DNA of 64,000 nt from Leptospira levettii (lineage in GTDB: Bacteria > Spirochaetota > Leptospiria > Leptospirales > Leptospiraceae). A program made the translations under genes and the position numbers. Positions 45,817 through 55,455 of the stretch are shown one piece after another. Within the stretch, counting starts at the first letter, position 1. The number at the start of each line of letters is the position of its first letter. Location of the stretch: assembly GCF_002812085.1 (NCBI RefSeq), contig NZ_NPDM01000001.1:558001-622000 (forward strand). Reading direction: 5' to 3'. Under the pieces are notes generated by a model that saw only the letters and a program-made list of their open reading frames with translations, ran no database searches and had not been told where the DNA came from.

Positions 45817-47207
45817 ATTGATTCTCGTGATTCTATAATGGATTTTAGTTCAGAATATATTCCGCCAAACGCACCATTGGACATGGCAAGGATGATGAGT
45901 TTGTCTTTTTTGTATTTGGGTAAGATCTTTTTTAAAAGTGAAGGAATGTCTTTCGGTGCCTGTGCGTAGATGGAATCTTTTTTGGTATTGGTTTTGATGT
46001 CCTTTACCAACTTTTTCACATTGAGGCGGAGAGACTTACTCACTTTGTCCACTTGGTAAACTTCGGTGACAATACTCACATCACTTCCTTTAAAACATTT
46101 GGCAAAATCCTCTTGGAACACATTTCTGTGTGAGGTAGCACTTCTTGGTTCAAATAGAGAGATGATTTTGTAACCAGGATAGGCTTCTTTGTGGGCTTTG
46201 ATGGTTTCTTGGATGGCAACAGGGTGGTGGGCAAAGTCTTCCACAAGTAAACTGGTATCAGAAACATATAAGTTTTCTTGTCTACGTTTGACACCTGGAA
46301 AGGACTCCACTGCTTCTAAAATTTCTTTTCGTTTTTGCGGAGCAATTTCCAAACAAACACGTACTGCCACTTCCACATTGCGATAGTTATGTGATCCAAT
46401 TAAAGATGGTTTTAATTTGGATTTGGTTCGGATCTCTGTTAAAATTCCTTTTTCATATTTAAAAATGGAATTTTTGTCACCTAACTCAAAAGTTTCGACA
46501 GGTGCATGTTGGTAATCTTTTGTAATTTCATTTAAATTTTTAGATCCTTTCCAATAAAAAACCTTTCCACGACTAGGCACTAAGTTTAACAACCGTTTGA
46601 ACATCACTTTAATCGCATCCAAATTGGCAAAAATATCAGCATGATCAAAGTCAAGTGCGTTCATTACAAGGTAATAAGGCCGATAGTGCAAAAACTTGGA
46701 ACTCTTATCGAAGAAAGCAGAATCATATTCATCCCCTTCAATGACAAAATAATCTCCATCTCCCAGAGCAAATCCAGGGAATCCATCTTTACGAATTCCA
46801 CCTACAAAGAGGCCAGGTTTCAGACCAATGGATTCTAAAATCCAATGGGTAAGAAAGGTGGTAGTGGTTTTGCCATGAGTCCCAGAAATCACGATTGGTT
46901 TTTTCCCTTTCAGAAAAAAATGCCCGATGGCTTCTGCCATACTCATGTATTCGATCCCTGTGTTTAAAACTTCTTCTACTTCAGGATTCCCACGTGAGAT
47001 AGCATTTCCGATGATGACTAGGTCTGCCCCTTTCACATTCTCTTTACGATAACCAGACTTAGGCGAAAGACCCCACTCCTCTAATTTGTCTGACATTGGT
47101 GGGTATAGGTTTTGGTCTGAACCAGAAACATCATGACCTTGTTGTTTGAGCATATATGCTAAATTGCCCATGGCAATTCCGCCGATTCCGACCAAAAATA
47201 TCTTCAA
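45813..47207 (-). CDS. mpl: Mur ligase family protein, UDP-MurNAc tripeptide ligase Mpl-like
   Basis: 464 residues. The N-terminal Rossmann domain starts [20 protein letters not shown], and the ATP loop is [13 protein letters not shown]. The central signature [20 protein letters not shown] and the C-terminal [14 protein letters not shown] are typical of Mpl, which recycles the L-Ala-gamma-D-Glu-DAP tripeptide onto UDP-MurNAc. MurC is the main alternative but lacks the [18 protein letters not shown] block. It overlaps both neighbours by four bases. Link to wall recycling; other recycling genes are not adjacent. Confidence 0.9.
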   Translation of the reverse strand: MKIFLVGIGGIAMGNLAYMLKQQGHDVSGSDQNLYPPMSDKLEEWGLSPKSGYRKENVKGADLVIIGNAISRGNPEVEEVLNTGIEYMSMAEAIGHFFLKGKKPIVISGTHGKTTTTFLTHWILESIGLKPGLFVGGIRKDGFPGFALGDGDYFVIEGDEYDSAFFDKSSKFLHYRPYYLVMNALDFDHADIFANLDAIKVMFKRLLNLVPSRGKVFYWKGSKNLNEITKDYQHAPVETFELGDKNSIFKYEKGILTEIRTKSKLKPSLIGSHNYRNVEVAVRVCLEIAPQKRKEILEAVESFPGVKRRQENLYVSDTSLLVEDFAHHPVAIQETIKAHKEAYPGYKIISLFEPRSATSHRNVFQEDFAKCFKGSDVSIVTEVYQVDKVSKSLRLNVKKLVKDIKTNTKKDSIYAQAPKDIPSLLKKILPKYKKDKLIILAMSNGAFGGIYSELKSIIESRESI

Positions 47208-47860
47208 AAGAGTACCGTCCTAATGAGGTTATAAAGGAATAAAGGAACCGAAAGTAGAACCAAAAAGAATAAAACTACTTTCATTAAAAAAAACAAAAAA
47301 TCAAAAGAACTCCAAGTCCTTCGAATGGATAAATAATAATAAGACAAATGTAAAGAATATAGGAAACCAACAGCTAACATAAACAAGGGGATAGGTGCGG
47401 GAAAAATCCAAAAGATTGATGTCGCAGTAAAAGCCAAAAAAGAAATGATAAAGACATGTGGTTCAGGTCCATCCCAATCTTTTGTACGATCTCGCATTTG
47501 GTGGTACATCCGAAAACTATCCACAAGCCTAATCACAAAATAGAATCCGAGGTAAAAAAAGAAAACCGTTCCTACCCCTTGGGTATAAGTGAGTTTTGTT
47601 TCCTCTTCCACAAACGAAACTTTAAAAATCAAAATTTGGATGCAGTTGCCTAGAAACTTTGCAAACGGTGCCAGTAACATCAATTGCAAATGAGCAAACC
47701 AAAGGTCACGTCCGCCCAGATCTGCTTTGTGGTAATACGATTCAAAAGCAGACATTGGGGAATAAAACAAATCACGGATGAGTTGCATCCGTTGTGTGAT
47801 GGTTGAAACTTTTTGCACCTTATTGGATTTTCTGGTTGGGACGCTCGTATCGGGAAGCAC
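47204..47860 (-). CDS. Polytopic membrane protein, Yip1-like, function unknown
   Basis: Up to 218 residues with about five TM segments ([75 protein letters not shown]). The layout resembles Yip1-domain proteins. The start is unclear: GTG 47860 overlaps the DUF4340 gene by 41 bases, GTG 47818 falls just after its stop, and ATG 47788 is the only Met option. It overlaps mpl at its 3' end. Located between the Gld-type exporter and Mpl, so a role in envelope traffic is possible, not shown. Confidence 0.55.
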   Translation of the reverse strand: MLPDTSVPTRKSNKVQKVSTITQRMQLIRDLFYSPMSAFESYYHKADLGGRDLWFAHLQLMLLAPFAKFLGNCIQILIFKVSFVEEETKLTYTQGVGTVFFFYLGFYFVIRLVDSFRMYHQMRDRTKDWDGPEPHVFIISFLAFTATSIFWIFPAPIPLFMLAVGFLYSLHLSYYYLSIRRTWSSFDFLFFLMKVVLFFLVLLSVPLFLYNLIRTVLF

Positions 47861-48893
47861 TTTTCACTTTCATGACTGCATTCACTAAATTTTGGAAGGA
47901 TTCTTCTTTCATCCAAGTGACTGACTCATCGAAATAGGGAGGAAACTGCCTTTGGACTGGCCGCCACTTTCCTTGTTCGGATTCCCAAACAGGGAAAAGC
48001 GACAATCGGATTTTGTTCCCGCCAGAAATGGTTATCTCTAGAACAGCTTCTGGGTTTGTTGTTTCCGTCAAACTCGGAAATTTCGGAGCCCCTACTTCGT
48101 CAGGATAAAATTCTACCTTTAAACCTTTGACTACAGACTCCCATTGGTTACCCACATCTGGAGGTAATACAATCCTTTCCCCAGTGGTGCGACTCCATTC
48201 ATTTACAAATACATTGTATTGGTTTTTTTTGGCTCTGTTTTCGACTTGGACCGTGATCCCTTGCCCAATGAATTTGAGTTCTTGGATATAACCTTCACTC
48301 ATGGTAACATACATTTTTTCTCTAAAATTCGAAACGGGAGTTCTGAATTTTTCGATGATGTACTGATAAGGTGCAATGATCTCATCGTTAACTAAAACTG
48401 CAATCCGTCCTTCTTCAGCACCGATCTTTTTTCCGAATAACAACTGTTTACTAGGATGAAATTTAATCTCTGCTCCATTTTCTTCGGACAATGACAAAGA
48501 AGGAGAAAACTCTCCCAAACAGTAAGTCTTTTTGACTTCTTCTGTTGAGGATTCAATTAGTTTTGTTTTGAGAACACTGAGTTCGGAAAAACTATTTTTC
48601 ACATTGTAATTCCCTTCATATGCAACATTGTTTCCATTCACAAGAGTTGTGACTGTATACAAAGCTGGTTCATTCCACCCACGTGAAATCTTTCGAAACA
48701 CCATTGGGAATTCGGCAAAACTAGGAACTAAGTTTCCACACCAATCGGACTTGGGAGGATTGTATTGGATTGATTTCCAATCTTCTTTCCAATAATTGGT
48801 TTCAGAAATATTTTCTGGACGATCCTCCATCAAATAAAATAGGAGGAACAATCCAATAAATGCAACTAGAACTAAACTAATTTTTTGTTTCAT
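47820..48893 (-). CDS. DUF4340-type membrane-anchored protein of the Gld-like exporter
   Basis: 357 residues. One N-terminal TM (about 5-22) precedes a beta-rich periplasmic region, with blocks such as LLFGKKIGAEEGRIAVLVND and FREKMYVTMSEGYIQEL. These resemble DUF4340 (repeated small beta domains that sense or bind exported polymers). DUF4340 genes commonly follow GldG-type genes, as here, with an ATGA overlap. Exact function unknown; no catalytic residues seen. Confidence 0.75.
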   Translation of the reverse strand: MKQKISLVLVAFIGLFLLFYLMEDRPENISETNYWKEDWKSIQYNPPKSDWCGNLVPSFAEFPMVFRKISRGWNEPALYTVTTLVNGNNVAYEGNYNVKNSFSELSVLKTKLIESSTEEVKKTYCLGEFSPSLSLSEENGAEIKFHPSKQLLFGKKIGAEEGRIAVLVNDEIIAPYQYIIEKFRTPVSNFREKMYVTMSEGYIQELKFIGQGITVQVENRAKKNQYNVFVNEWSRTTGERIVLPPDVGNQWESVVKGLKVEFYPDEVGAPKFPSLTETTNPEAVLEITISGGNKIRLSLFPVWESEQGKWRPVQRQFPPYFDESVTWMKEESFQNLVNAVMKVKSASRYERPNQKIQ

Positions 48894-50761
48894 ACTTCTA
48901 TTAAAGAATGTTTACGCCTTGTGTAGACAAAGTAAGACCCAACTGCCAATATAAATCCGGGGAAAAGGAATACTCCAATGACCCAAGCAACTAACTTTTG
49001 ATTGTCGGACAATGTAATGGTATCCACTTCTTCCTTTTTTAATGGAATTTCAGCGACAATATTATCTTGGAATAAACCAGTGATGGAAACTGTTGAAAAT
49101 TGAGAGTTCATTACATACGGAATGAATTGATCCGTAAGCCAACTCGTTCCTGTGTGTAAAATGATCTTTCCTGACTTTTCCCCAGTCAGTGACATGGGTG
49201 ACAATACTACCGAAAGGATTTTACTTTCTTTCTTTTCGTTTGCATCCATTTTACCATTTTTGTTTAGGTCTTGGTAGGCATCATATCCAGATTCAAGTAA
49301 GGTAGCCGATTTCCAAACAAAAGGAGTTGGTGCATTTGGTTCAGATTCCAAATAACCACTGTAAGGAAACAAGATCCCCATATCTTTTTTTTGTAAAAGT
49401 TCTGTGATTGGATTTTCAGGGAAACGTTTTGCAACGATAAATCCAGGTTTTTCTTCCCTTTCAATTATTGGAGAAACGTTAAACTTTAAACCAGCAGATT
49501 GTAATAACCAACCAAAATCTTCACTGCCTTTTGGTTCCATGGTGATCAGAATTTTTCCATTTTTTTCTAAAACATATTTGGTGATTTCATCTCTTGCCTC
49601 TTTCGAAAAGGGAACCGTTGGTCCAAGGATCACAAGCATATCTGCATCTTCTGGAAGTTTGGAAGGCCAACCTTGTGCAAATCCCAGTTCCGCTACTTTA
49701 AAATTTAAGAACTGTAAAGCAGATACAAATCGATTTACCTGTTCATTTGGAAGTGCTCGAAAAGCCATTCCATATCGTTCCCCATTGGCAACAGTGAAAT
49801 AAACTTTTTTTTGTTCGGTAGTAACATTTAGAAGAGCACCAACTAACTTACGTTCTAAGTCTTCCAAATCTTTTGGTTCTTTAGCAATCACCCTTTCTTC
49901 TGCAAAAGGAATGGCAGAAGTTAATACTGATTGTTTTTTAGAACGAACAAAAATGGTTCCATTGGAAACTTGCCCAAATTCTTTGAGTAAATCAATTTCC
50001 ACATCCGCATTGATGAATTGGACTGTAATGTGAGAATTTTCGGACTTTATCTGATCGAGTAAGATCTCAATGTCTGGTCTTACGCGTGTTAAGGCAAATG
50101 CTGCTAGTTTATCCCCATTGGCTGGCCCATCGGCTTCAAGAGGCCTTGGGTAAAAGGCAGTGATTGTGACATCTTGAGTGATTGGTTTGATAAGGTTTCT
50201 TGAAATTTGGGAAAGAGAAAACTTCCCTTGGCTACTCAAATCAAAGTTATAATTCCGTTTGATCGCAAAATAATTCACTGCTACAAGAATTGGTAATACA
50301 AACAAAAATCCTAATACCGCATTTTGTAATAAGGAACTTTTGGATTTTGCTAAATTACTTTGTGCTTCCAGTGATGATTTGCCAATCTCCAGAAGGATGA
50401 TTTGTAAGAGGAAAACCAAAGAAAAAAGAACCACACATAACAGAAGGAATTCTCTTACTTTTGGAATGGCGCTTACTTCTTCATTAAAACCTACAACAGG
50501 TTTTAAATCCAAAAAATCACGTAATACAGATAACAAAAAGGCAGCGATTCCAAATACAGCAGCGATGTATCTGTTTTGATCTTCTTTTCTGATCCCTTTC
50601 GAAAAAGCACGAACGATGGTGTCTGATGCCAAAAATAAAAATACCACACCTAAAAAGATGATTTTTCGTTTTGGATCCACTACCATCCCATCAAACAAGA
50701 AATAGGCGAAAAGAGAAACTAAGCTTACAAACGGTAAAACTCTATCAGCTGATAATAACAT
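48890..50761 (-). CDS. GldG-like ABC exporter auxiliary membrane protein
   Basis: 623 residues. Several N-terminal TMs (about 10-160) are followed by a periplasmic GldG/IFT52-like region (about 185-560) and a C-terminal TM (about 590-612). Typical segments include LSQISRNLIKPITQDVTITA, KVYFTVANGERYGM and DADMLVILGPTVPFS. GldG partners with GldA and GldF in gliding systems. Homologues without gliding are widespread and believed to export polysaccharide or lipid-linked material. It is three bases after the permease gene. Confidence 0.82.
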   Translation of the reverse strand: MLLSADRVLPFVSLVSLFAYFLFDGMVVDPKRKIIFLGVVFLFLASDTIVRAFSKGIRKEDQNRYIAAVFGIAAFLLSVLRDFLDLKPVVGFNEEVSAIPKVREFLLLCVVLFSLVFLLQIILLEIGKSSLEAQSNLAKSKSSLLQNAVLGFLFVLPILVAVNYFAIKRNYNFDLSSQGKFSLSQISRNLIKPITQDVTITAFYPRPLEADGPANGDKLAAFALTRVRPDIEILLDQIKSENSHITVQFINADVEIDLLKEFGQVSNGTIFVRSKKQSVLTSAIPFAEERVIAKEPKDLEDLERKLVGALLNVTTEQKKVYFTVANGERYGMAFRALPNEQVNRFVSALQFLNFKVAELGFAQGWPSKLPEDADMLVILGPTVPFSKEARDEITKYVLEKNGKILITMEPKGSEDFGWLLQSAGLKFNVSPIIEREEKPGFIVAKRFPENPITELLQKKDMGILFPYSGYLESEPNAPTPFVWKSATLLESGYDAYQDLNKNGKMDANEKKESKILSVVLSPMSLTGEKSGKIILHTGTSWLTDQFIPYVMNSQFSTVSITGLFQDNIVAEIPLKKEEVDTITLSDNQKLVAWVIGVFLFPGFILAVGSYFVYTRRKHSLIEV

Positions 50762-50764
50762 GAT

Positions 50765-51496
50765 CTAACCTCTCCATCTCCTGGATTCCAGGACCTTTAC
50801 GGTTAAGTATAAAAATAAGAATGTTCCACTTAAGAAAAATACAATCCCCGTCAAAGGCAAAACACCTTTGGCAAATGCAGCGAAGTGGGAAAATATATGC
50901 AAATGGAATAAAACCTTTCTTGTAGTTGCTTGGAACAAATGTGAAAAATAACCCACTACCCAAAGTGTCAAAATGATGAGCACTGAGATGAGAAGTGAGA
51001 TCATTTGGTTTTTGCCAAGGCTGGAACCAAACATTCCAATCGCGAAAGTAAAAACTCCAAGTAAAAATACTCCCACACTTCCGGATGCCACCATATAAAA
51101 CGGTGCCTTCCAAAACGCATAAAGTAAAAGAGGAAAAAGTCCATTGATGAAAACTGTAATGATACCACAAACAGTCACACCAAACATAAATTTACCGAAG
51201 ACAATTTCTAGATCCGTAATGGGAGAGGTAAACAGTAACTCAAGAGTTCCTTTGTTTTTTTCTTCCACGATGGATCCCATAGAAATGATCACCATGGCAA
51301 TCAGGATAGTTGTCATAAATGAAATAAACGTGATATAAGTCGCAATTTCATAATTGGCAGTTCCATTAAAATTGAGAATCATCACAAATAATGCATTCAA
51401 AAAAGCAGTTCCACCTAACACAAGTGGAGCCATGTATGTTCCAAAAAATAATCTTAATTCTTTTTTATAGATCCAAACAGCCGTTTGCCAGTTCAT
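50765..51496 (-). CDS. ABC-2 type exporter permease (GldF-like)
   Basis: 243 residues with six TM segments (first near 19-40, last near 215-238). The motif [20 protein letters not shown] between TM2 and TM3 is the signature of ABC-2/GldF permeases. It overlaps the ATPase gene by ATGA and lies three bases before the GldG-like gene. Together they form a complete exporter. The substrate is unknown. Confidence 0.88.
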   Translation of the reverse strand: MNWQTAVWIYKKELRLFFGTYMAPLVLGGTAFLNALFVMILNFNGTANYEIATYITFISFMTTILIAMVIISMGSIVEEKNKGTLELLFTSPITDLEIVFGKFMFGVTVCGIITVFINGLFPLLLYAFWKAPFYMVASGSVGVFLLGVFTFAIGMFGSSLGKNQMISLLISVLIILTLWVVGYFSHLFQATTRKVLFHLHIFSHFAAFAKGVLPLTGIVFFLSGTFLFLYLTVKVLESRRWRG

Positions 51497-52422
51497 ATTT
51501 TCTCCATAAAAATCTGTTCGAGTGATACTTCTTGTTTTTTTAAGGATTCAATTTGAATCCCAAGAGACAATGCTTTGGAAAACAAAGATTCTTTGAATTG
51601 TTTTGGATTTGTTGTGCGTACCATAAACAATTCTTCCTCTTTACCTGTTCCCATTTCGGAAACAGTGTCTGCATCGGATAATACTGATTTCATAAATGAA
51701 ATTAACTCATCTTTTGGTTTGCCAGAAAGTCCCACTTCCCAACCCGCAAGTCGGTTCATCTCTTCCTCTAATCTTGTCAGAGAAAGTTCTTGTTTTAAGG
51801 TCCCTTTGTGGAGGAACAAAAACTTATCACAAGTTTTATATATCTCAGTGAGAATATGACTCGAAATGAGAACTGTGTGATTGCCAGCTAAACTTCGGAT
51901 GAGACTTCTAATTTCCACAATTTGTTTGGGATCAAGACCAGAGATAGGTTCATCCATGATGACAATTTCAGGATCCCCAAGGATCGCTTGTGCAATCCCC
52001 ACACGTTTGCGGTAACCAAGAGATAAGGTTCCAATCAGTTTATCTTTCACATGACCTAGGTTTGTTTTTTCAATCACCTTCTCGATTTCTAAAGGTAATT
52101 TCGATTCTTCAATTTTTTTGATCCTACCTACAAATTGGAGGTATTCGGATATTGTCATATCCTCATAAAGAGGTGGAGTTTCTGGTAAATAACCAATCTT
52201 TTGTTTTGCTTCCAATGGATAGTCAAAGATAGACTTACCATCAATGGAGGCATCCCCCGCACTTGGGATCAAATACCCAGTGAGGATACGAATTGTTGTG
52301 GTTTTCCCCGCGCCATTCAAACCGAGGAGACCCACAATCTCACCTTTCTCTAATTTAAAATTAAGCCCTGAGATGGCTCGTTTTTCGCCGTAAAATTTGG
52401 ATAAATTGCTGACTTGTATCAT
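51493..52422 (-). CDS. ABC exporter ATP-binding protein (GldA-like)
   Basis: 309 residues. Walker [16 protein letters not shown]-loop at [13 protein letters not shown], signature [16 protein letters not shown], Walker [14 protein letters not shown] and H-loop [10 protein letters not shown] are all intact. The C-terminal 90 residues extend past the ATPase core, as in GldA/YxlF-type exporters. It is the first gene of the minus-strand run and is divergent from the histidine kinase at 52455 across 32 bases. Energises the adjacent permease. Confidence 0.93.
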   Translation of the reverse strand: MIQVSNLSKFYGEKRAISGLNFKLEKGEIVGLLGLNGAGKTTTIRILTGYLIPSAGDASIDGKSIFDYPLEAKQKIGYLPETPPLYEDMTISEYLQFVGRIKKIEESKLPLEIEKVIEKTNLGHVKDKLIGTLSLGYRKRVGIAQAILGDPEIVIMDEPISGLDPKQIVEIRSLIRSLAGNHTVLISSHILTEIYKTCDKFLFLHKGTLKQELSLTRLEEEMNRLAGWEVGLSGKPKDELISFMKSVLSDADTVSEMGTGKEEELFMVRTTNPKQFKESLFSKALSLGIQIESLKKQEVSLEQIFMEKI

Positions 52423-52454
52423 AACTTTGGTTTAGTTTTCGTATACCTGCACCT

Positions 52455-53969
52455 ATGAATGAATTTCTAGAAAAAATCAAAAGCTTTTTCAAGGATGAAG
52501 AGAGCTTTTTTGATGCAAAGCAACTTCTAGGCCAAAATTGGCACAATTTTGTCCCACAATACTTTGACAAAATCCTAGAAACACGTACGAATTCGGTGTT
52601 TGTCTTAGACAGAGAAGGAAATTATACCTATGTCAATGCCAAAGGGGAAGAAATGGCAGGCAAATCCGCTGAAGAAATGTTAGGGCAGAATATTTGGAAT
52701 TTATTTCCAGTGTTAAAAACCCTCGAATTCGGAACTCATCTCCAGGAAGCGATTGAAGAAAAAAAAACCTTTCGCTCAGAAGAAACATACTTTGATGGAA
52801 TGGGTTGGTATGATATGCAAGTTTTCCCACAAGAAAATTTCACAATCATCATCGCCACAGAAGTCACACACGCCAAAAATGCAAAAGATGAATTTAGCCA
52901 AATCATCACAAAAAACAAAACCATTTTAAATGCCCTACCAGACTCCTTGTATGGGATCCATCGGAATGGAAAAACGATTAATCATAAAGAATTCCCACAT
53001 TTTACAGGTTGGGATTGTAAGGACAAAGAAACAAACCTTCGTTATTCGGACATAAGCGAAATTTTCCCTGAAAATATATTAGAGGAAATTCGTTCCATAT
53101 TGGAACAAGTTATTGATTTAGGAGAAACCAAAACAGTTGAATATTCCCTTCCCGATTCTGATGGACAAAAATGTTTTGAAGCGCGATTTACCAAAACCGG
53201 AGATGTTGACGCACTTGCCATCATTCGTAATATCACGGAACGAAAAAAAGCAGAAGCATTAAAAAATGAATTTATCAGTTTGGTAAGTCATGAACTGAGA
53301 ACTCCACTTACTTCCATCAAAGGATCAATTGATTTGTTACTTGCGGGAGTTGCTGGAGAAGTTTCCAACCAAACCAAGTCCTTACTCAATATCTGTAGGA
53401 AAAACACACAAAGACTCGTTCGTTTTGTAACGGATTTACTAGATATAGAAGCCTTAGACTCAGGGAATATCAATTTTAAATTCAGAACATATTCATTAAA
53501 AGAAATCTTACAAACTTCTGTTGATGGTATGCGCACATTTGCCGAACAATACCATGTTTTATTAAACTTCGATTCTAATTTCCCACAAACAACTGTTTAT
53601 GTAGACGAAGATCGGTTAAATCACTGCATCACCAATTTGATTTCCAATGCCGTTAAATACACACCTAAGTTTTCGGAAGTGACTATCTCAGTTCAATCAG
53701 ATGACACAAAGGCAAAAATTCTCATCAAAGACAATGGACCCGGAATCGATCCCAATTTTGCACCCAGATTATTTCATAGGTTTGCACAAGGTGCACCTCC
53801 AAAAGACAAACTCGTTGGTGGATCTGGACTTGGATTATCGATTACAAAAGGTTTTGTTGAAGCCATGAAAGGAAACATTTATTTTTTATCAGATGATACT
53901 GGGACAGTTTTCACGATTGAATTACCCATTGTAAAACCAGGACAAATTCCTGCAGGATTTGGGCAATGA
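52455..53969 (+). CDS. PAS-domain histidine kinase
   Basis: 504 residues, no TM. A PAS domain with SVFVLDREGNYTYVNAKGEE lies at about 45-140 and a second PAS-like domain at about 155-262. HisKA has FISLVSHELRTPLTSIK with His 279. HATPase motifs are NLISNAVKYTP, KDNGPGIDP, FHRFAQG and GGSGLGLSITKG. It overlaps the receiver gene by four bases, so the pair forms a cytoplasmic two-component unit. The signal is unknown; the PAS domain might bind a cofactor, but no clear flavin or heme residue is visible. Confidence 0.93.
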   Translation: MNEFLEKIKSFFKDEESFFDAKQLLGQNWHNFVPQYFDKILETRTNSVFVLDREGNYTYVNAKGEEMAGKSAEEMLGQNIWNLFPVLKTLEFGTHLQEAIEEKKTFRSEETYFDGMGWYDMQVFPQENFTIIIATEVTHAKNAKDEFSQIITKNKTILNALPDSLYGIHRNGKTINHKEFPHFTGWDCKDKETNLRYSDISEIFPENILEEIRSILEQVIDLGETKTVEYSLPDSDGQKCFEARFTKTGDVDALAIIRNITERKKAEALKNEFISLVSHELRTPLTSIKGSIDLLLAGVAGEVSNQTKSLLNICRKNTQRLVRFVTDLLDIEALDSGNINFKFRTYSLKEILQTSVDGMRTFAEQYHVLLNFDSNFPQTTVYVDEDRLNHCITNLISNAVKYTPKFSEVTISVQSDDTKAKILIKDNGPGIDPNFAPRLFHRFAQGAPPKDKLVGGSGLGLSITKGFVEAMKGNIYFLSDDTGTVFTIELPIVKPGQIPAGFGQ

Positions 53970-54361
53970 ATCTTCCTAATTTAAAACATGTACTAATCGT
54001 AGAAGATGAAGAAGATATAGTTGAAATTCTTAGAATTGCATTGGCATTTAACTCAAGTTATGAAGTGAGTTTTGCAAAAACTGGTCCAGAAGGTTTACAA
54101 AAAGCCATTATCCTACAACCAGATTTAATTTTACTTGATGTACTTATGCCTGGAATGAATGGAATGGAACTGATTGAAGAATTAAAAATTTTTCCAGAAA
54201 CAAAAGAGATTCCCGTTGCGTTTATCACATCACGTGTGTTAAAGAATGAGATTTTAGAATACCAAAAAAGAGGGGGCATTGGTGTGATTGAAAAACCCTT
54301 CGCCCCTCTTGAAATTGCAGATAAAATCCATACCTTATGGATGGACTTTCACAAAAAATAA
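53966..54361 (+). CDS. Single-domain response regulator (CheY/Spo0F-like)
   Basis: 131 residues, receiver only. Acidic pocket IVEDEED (13-17), phospho-acceptor Asp 58 in ILLDVLMPG, conserved Thr/Ser site in AFITSR, and Lys in VIEKPF. With no output domain, it probably acts by protein binding or in a phosphorelay from the upstream kinase. It overlaps that kinase by ATGA. The end is nine bases from the convergent PfkB gene. Confidence 0.93.
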   Translation: MNLPNLKHVLIVEDEEDIVEILRIALAFNSSYEVSFAKTGPEGLQKAIILQPDLILLDVLMPGMNGMELIEELKIFPETKEIPVAFITSRVLKNEILEYQKRGGIGVIEKPFAPLEIADKIHTLWMDFHKK

Positions 54362-54370
54362 ATCGAATCC

Positions 54371-55372
54371 TTATTTGTCTTGGAACCCTGTTAAAATTTC
54401 ATCTTGTCGGCCCATGAGCCTTACAGATAACCTTGGTCCTACTTCACATACAATTCGCGAAGCAACATAATTGCCCCATCTTGCTGATTTTTGTGCTGAA
54501 TAACCTTGTGTGAGTCCATACAAAACTCCCGCAGCAAAAGCATCCCCTGCGCCCGTTGTATCAATCGGTTTGACAGGAAATCCTGGAACCAATGTGATTT
54601 TCCCATTTTCTGCTACGTAAGCTCCCTCTTTTCCTGCGGTCATAAACACCAAAGGACAAAGTGTGGAGATAAATTTGACGGCTTCTTCTGGAGTTTTTGC
54701 TCCACTCAAAGCGAGCCCTTCTTCAGAATTACAAAAAACTACATCAACATATTCTTTTGTTAGGTGGATAAATTCATCACGAGAACGATTTACACAAAAT
54801 GGATCACTATAAGTGAAGGAAACTTTGATATTGTTTTCTTTTGCAAGTTTCATCGTGAGTTCACTTGCTTTTTTTGTAGAATCCCCATCCCACAAATAAC
54901 CTTCTACATAAACATACTTACTTTTTTTTAAGTTTTCTACATCGATGTCATTCGGTCCAAGAGAAGTCGAAATGGCTAGGTTTGTAAGCATTGTTCTTTC
55001 TGCATCTGGAGTGGTGAGGACAACACAAGTGCCAGTGTGACCGTTTTTGTCAGGAGTAGTTTCAAATAAAACTCCAGCATCTTCCATATCTTTTTTATAA
55101 AACTCACCGTAAGTATCGTGAGTGACTTTGCCAGTGTAACAACAAGTCCCACCTGAATTGGCGATCGCAATCATCGTGTTGGCAGCACTTCCACCAGAGC
55201 GAAGTTCCTTTTTCTCATTATGGAGGTCGGCAAGAATTTGACCTTGTCTAGTTTCGTCAACTAAGGTCATCACTCCTTTTGTGATATTTTGTTTTTCTAA
55301 AAAGTTTGGGTCGATGAATGCAATGATATCTACCAGGGCGTTTCCTACGCCGAATACGTCGTAATGTCTCAT
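54371..55372 (-). CDS. PfkB-family carbohydrate/nucleoside kinase (adenosine kinase-like)
   Basis: I choose ATG 55372 (MRHYDVFGVGNALVDI), because the longer reading to 55411 begins with TTG. The 333 residues have the PfkB entry motif GNALVDIIA, the substrate-loop LRSGGSAANTM (GGxxAN) and the anion-hole DTTGAGDAFAAG with catalytic Asp. The overall form, including the late CEVGPRLS, resembles adenosine kinase and related ribokinases rather than fructokinases. Substrate unproven. It stands alone on the minus strand, divergent from the receptor gene. Confidence 0.85.
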   Translation of the reverse strand: MRHYDVFGVGNALVDIIAFIDPNFLEKQNITKGVMTLVDETRQGQILADLHNEKKELRSGGSAANTMIAIANSGGTCCYTGKVTHDTYGEFYKKDMEDAGVLFETTPDKNGHTGTCVVLTTPDAERTMLTNLAISTSLGPNDIDVENLKKSKYVYVEGYLWDGDSTKKASELTMKLAKENNIKVSFTYSDPFCVNRSRDEFIHLTKEYVDVVFCNSEEGLALSGAKTPEEAVKFISTLCPLVFMTAGKEGAYVAENGKITLVPGFPVKPIDTTGAGDAFAAGVLYGLTQGYSAQKSARWGNYVASRIVCEVGPRLSVRLMGRQDEILTGFQDK

Positions 55373-55455
55373 GGGTACAATGCTTTTTTCCTTTAGGGAA
55401 TTGACACTCAATTTTCCTATTCCAGTTTGGCTAAGTACCGAGAAAAAACGGCTTC

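Noticed and set aside
55401..55406. Perfect TTGACA before the TonB-dependent receptor
   Set aside because: No matching -10 hexamer at a proper distance.
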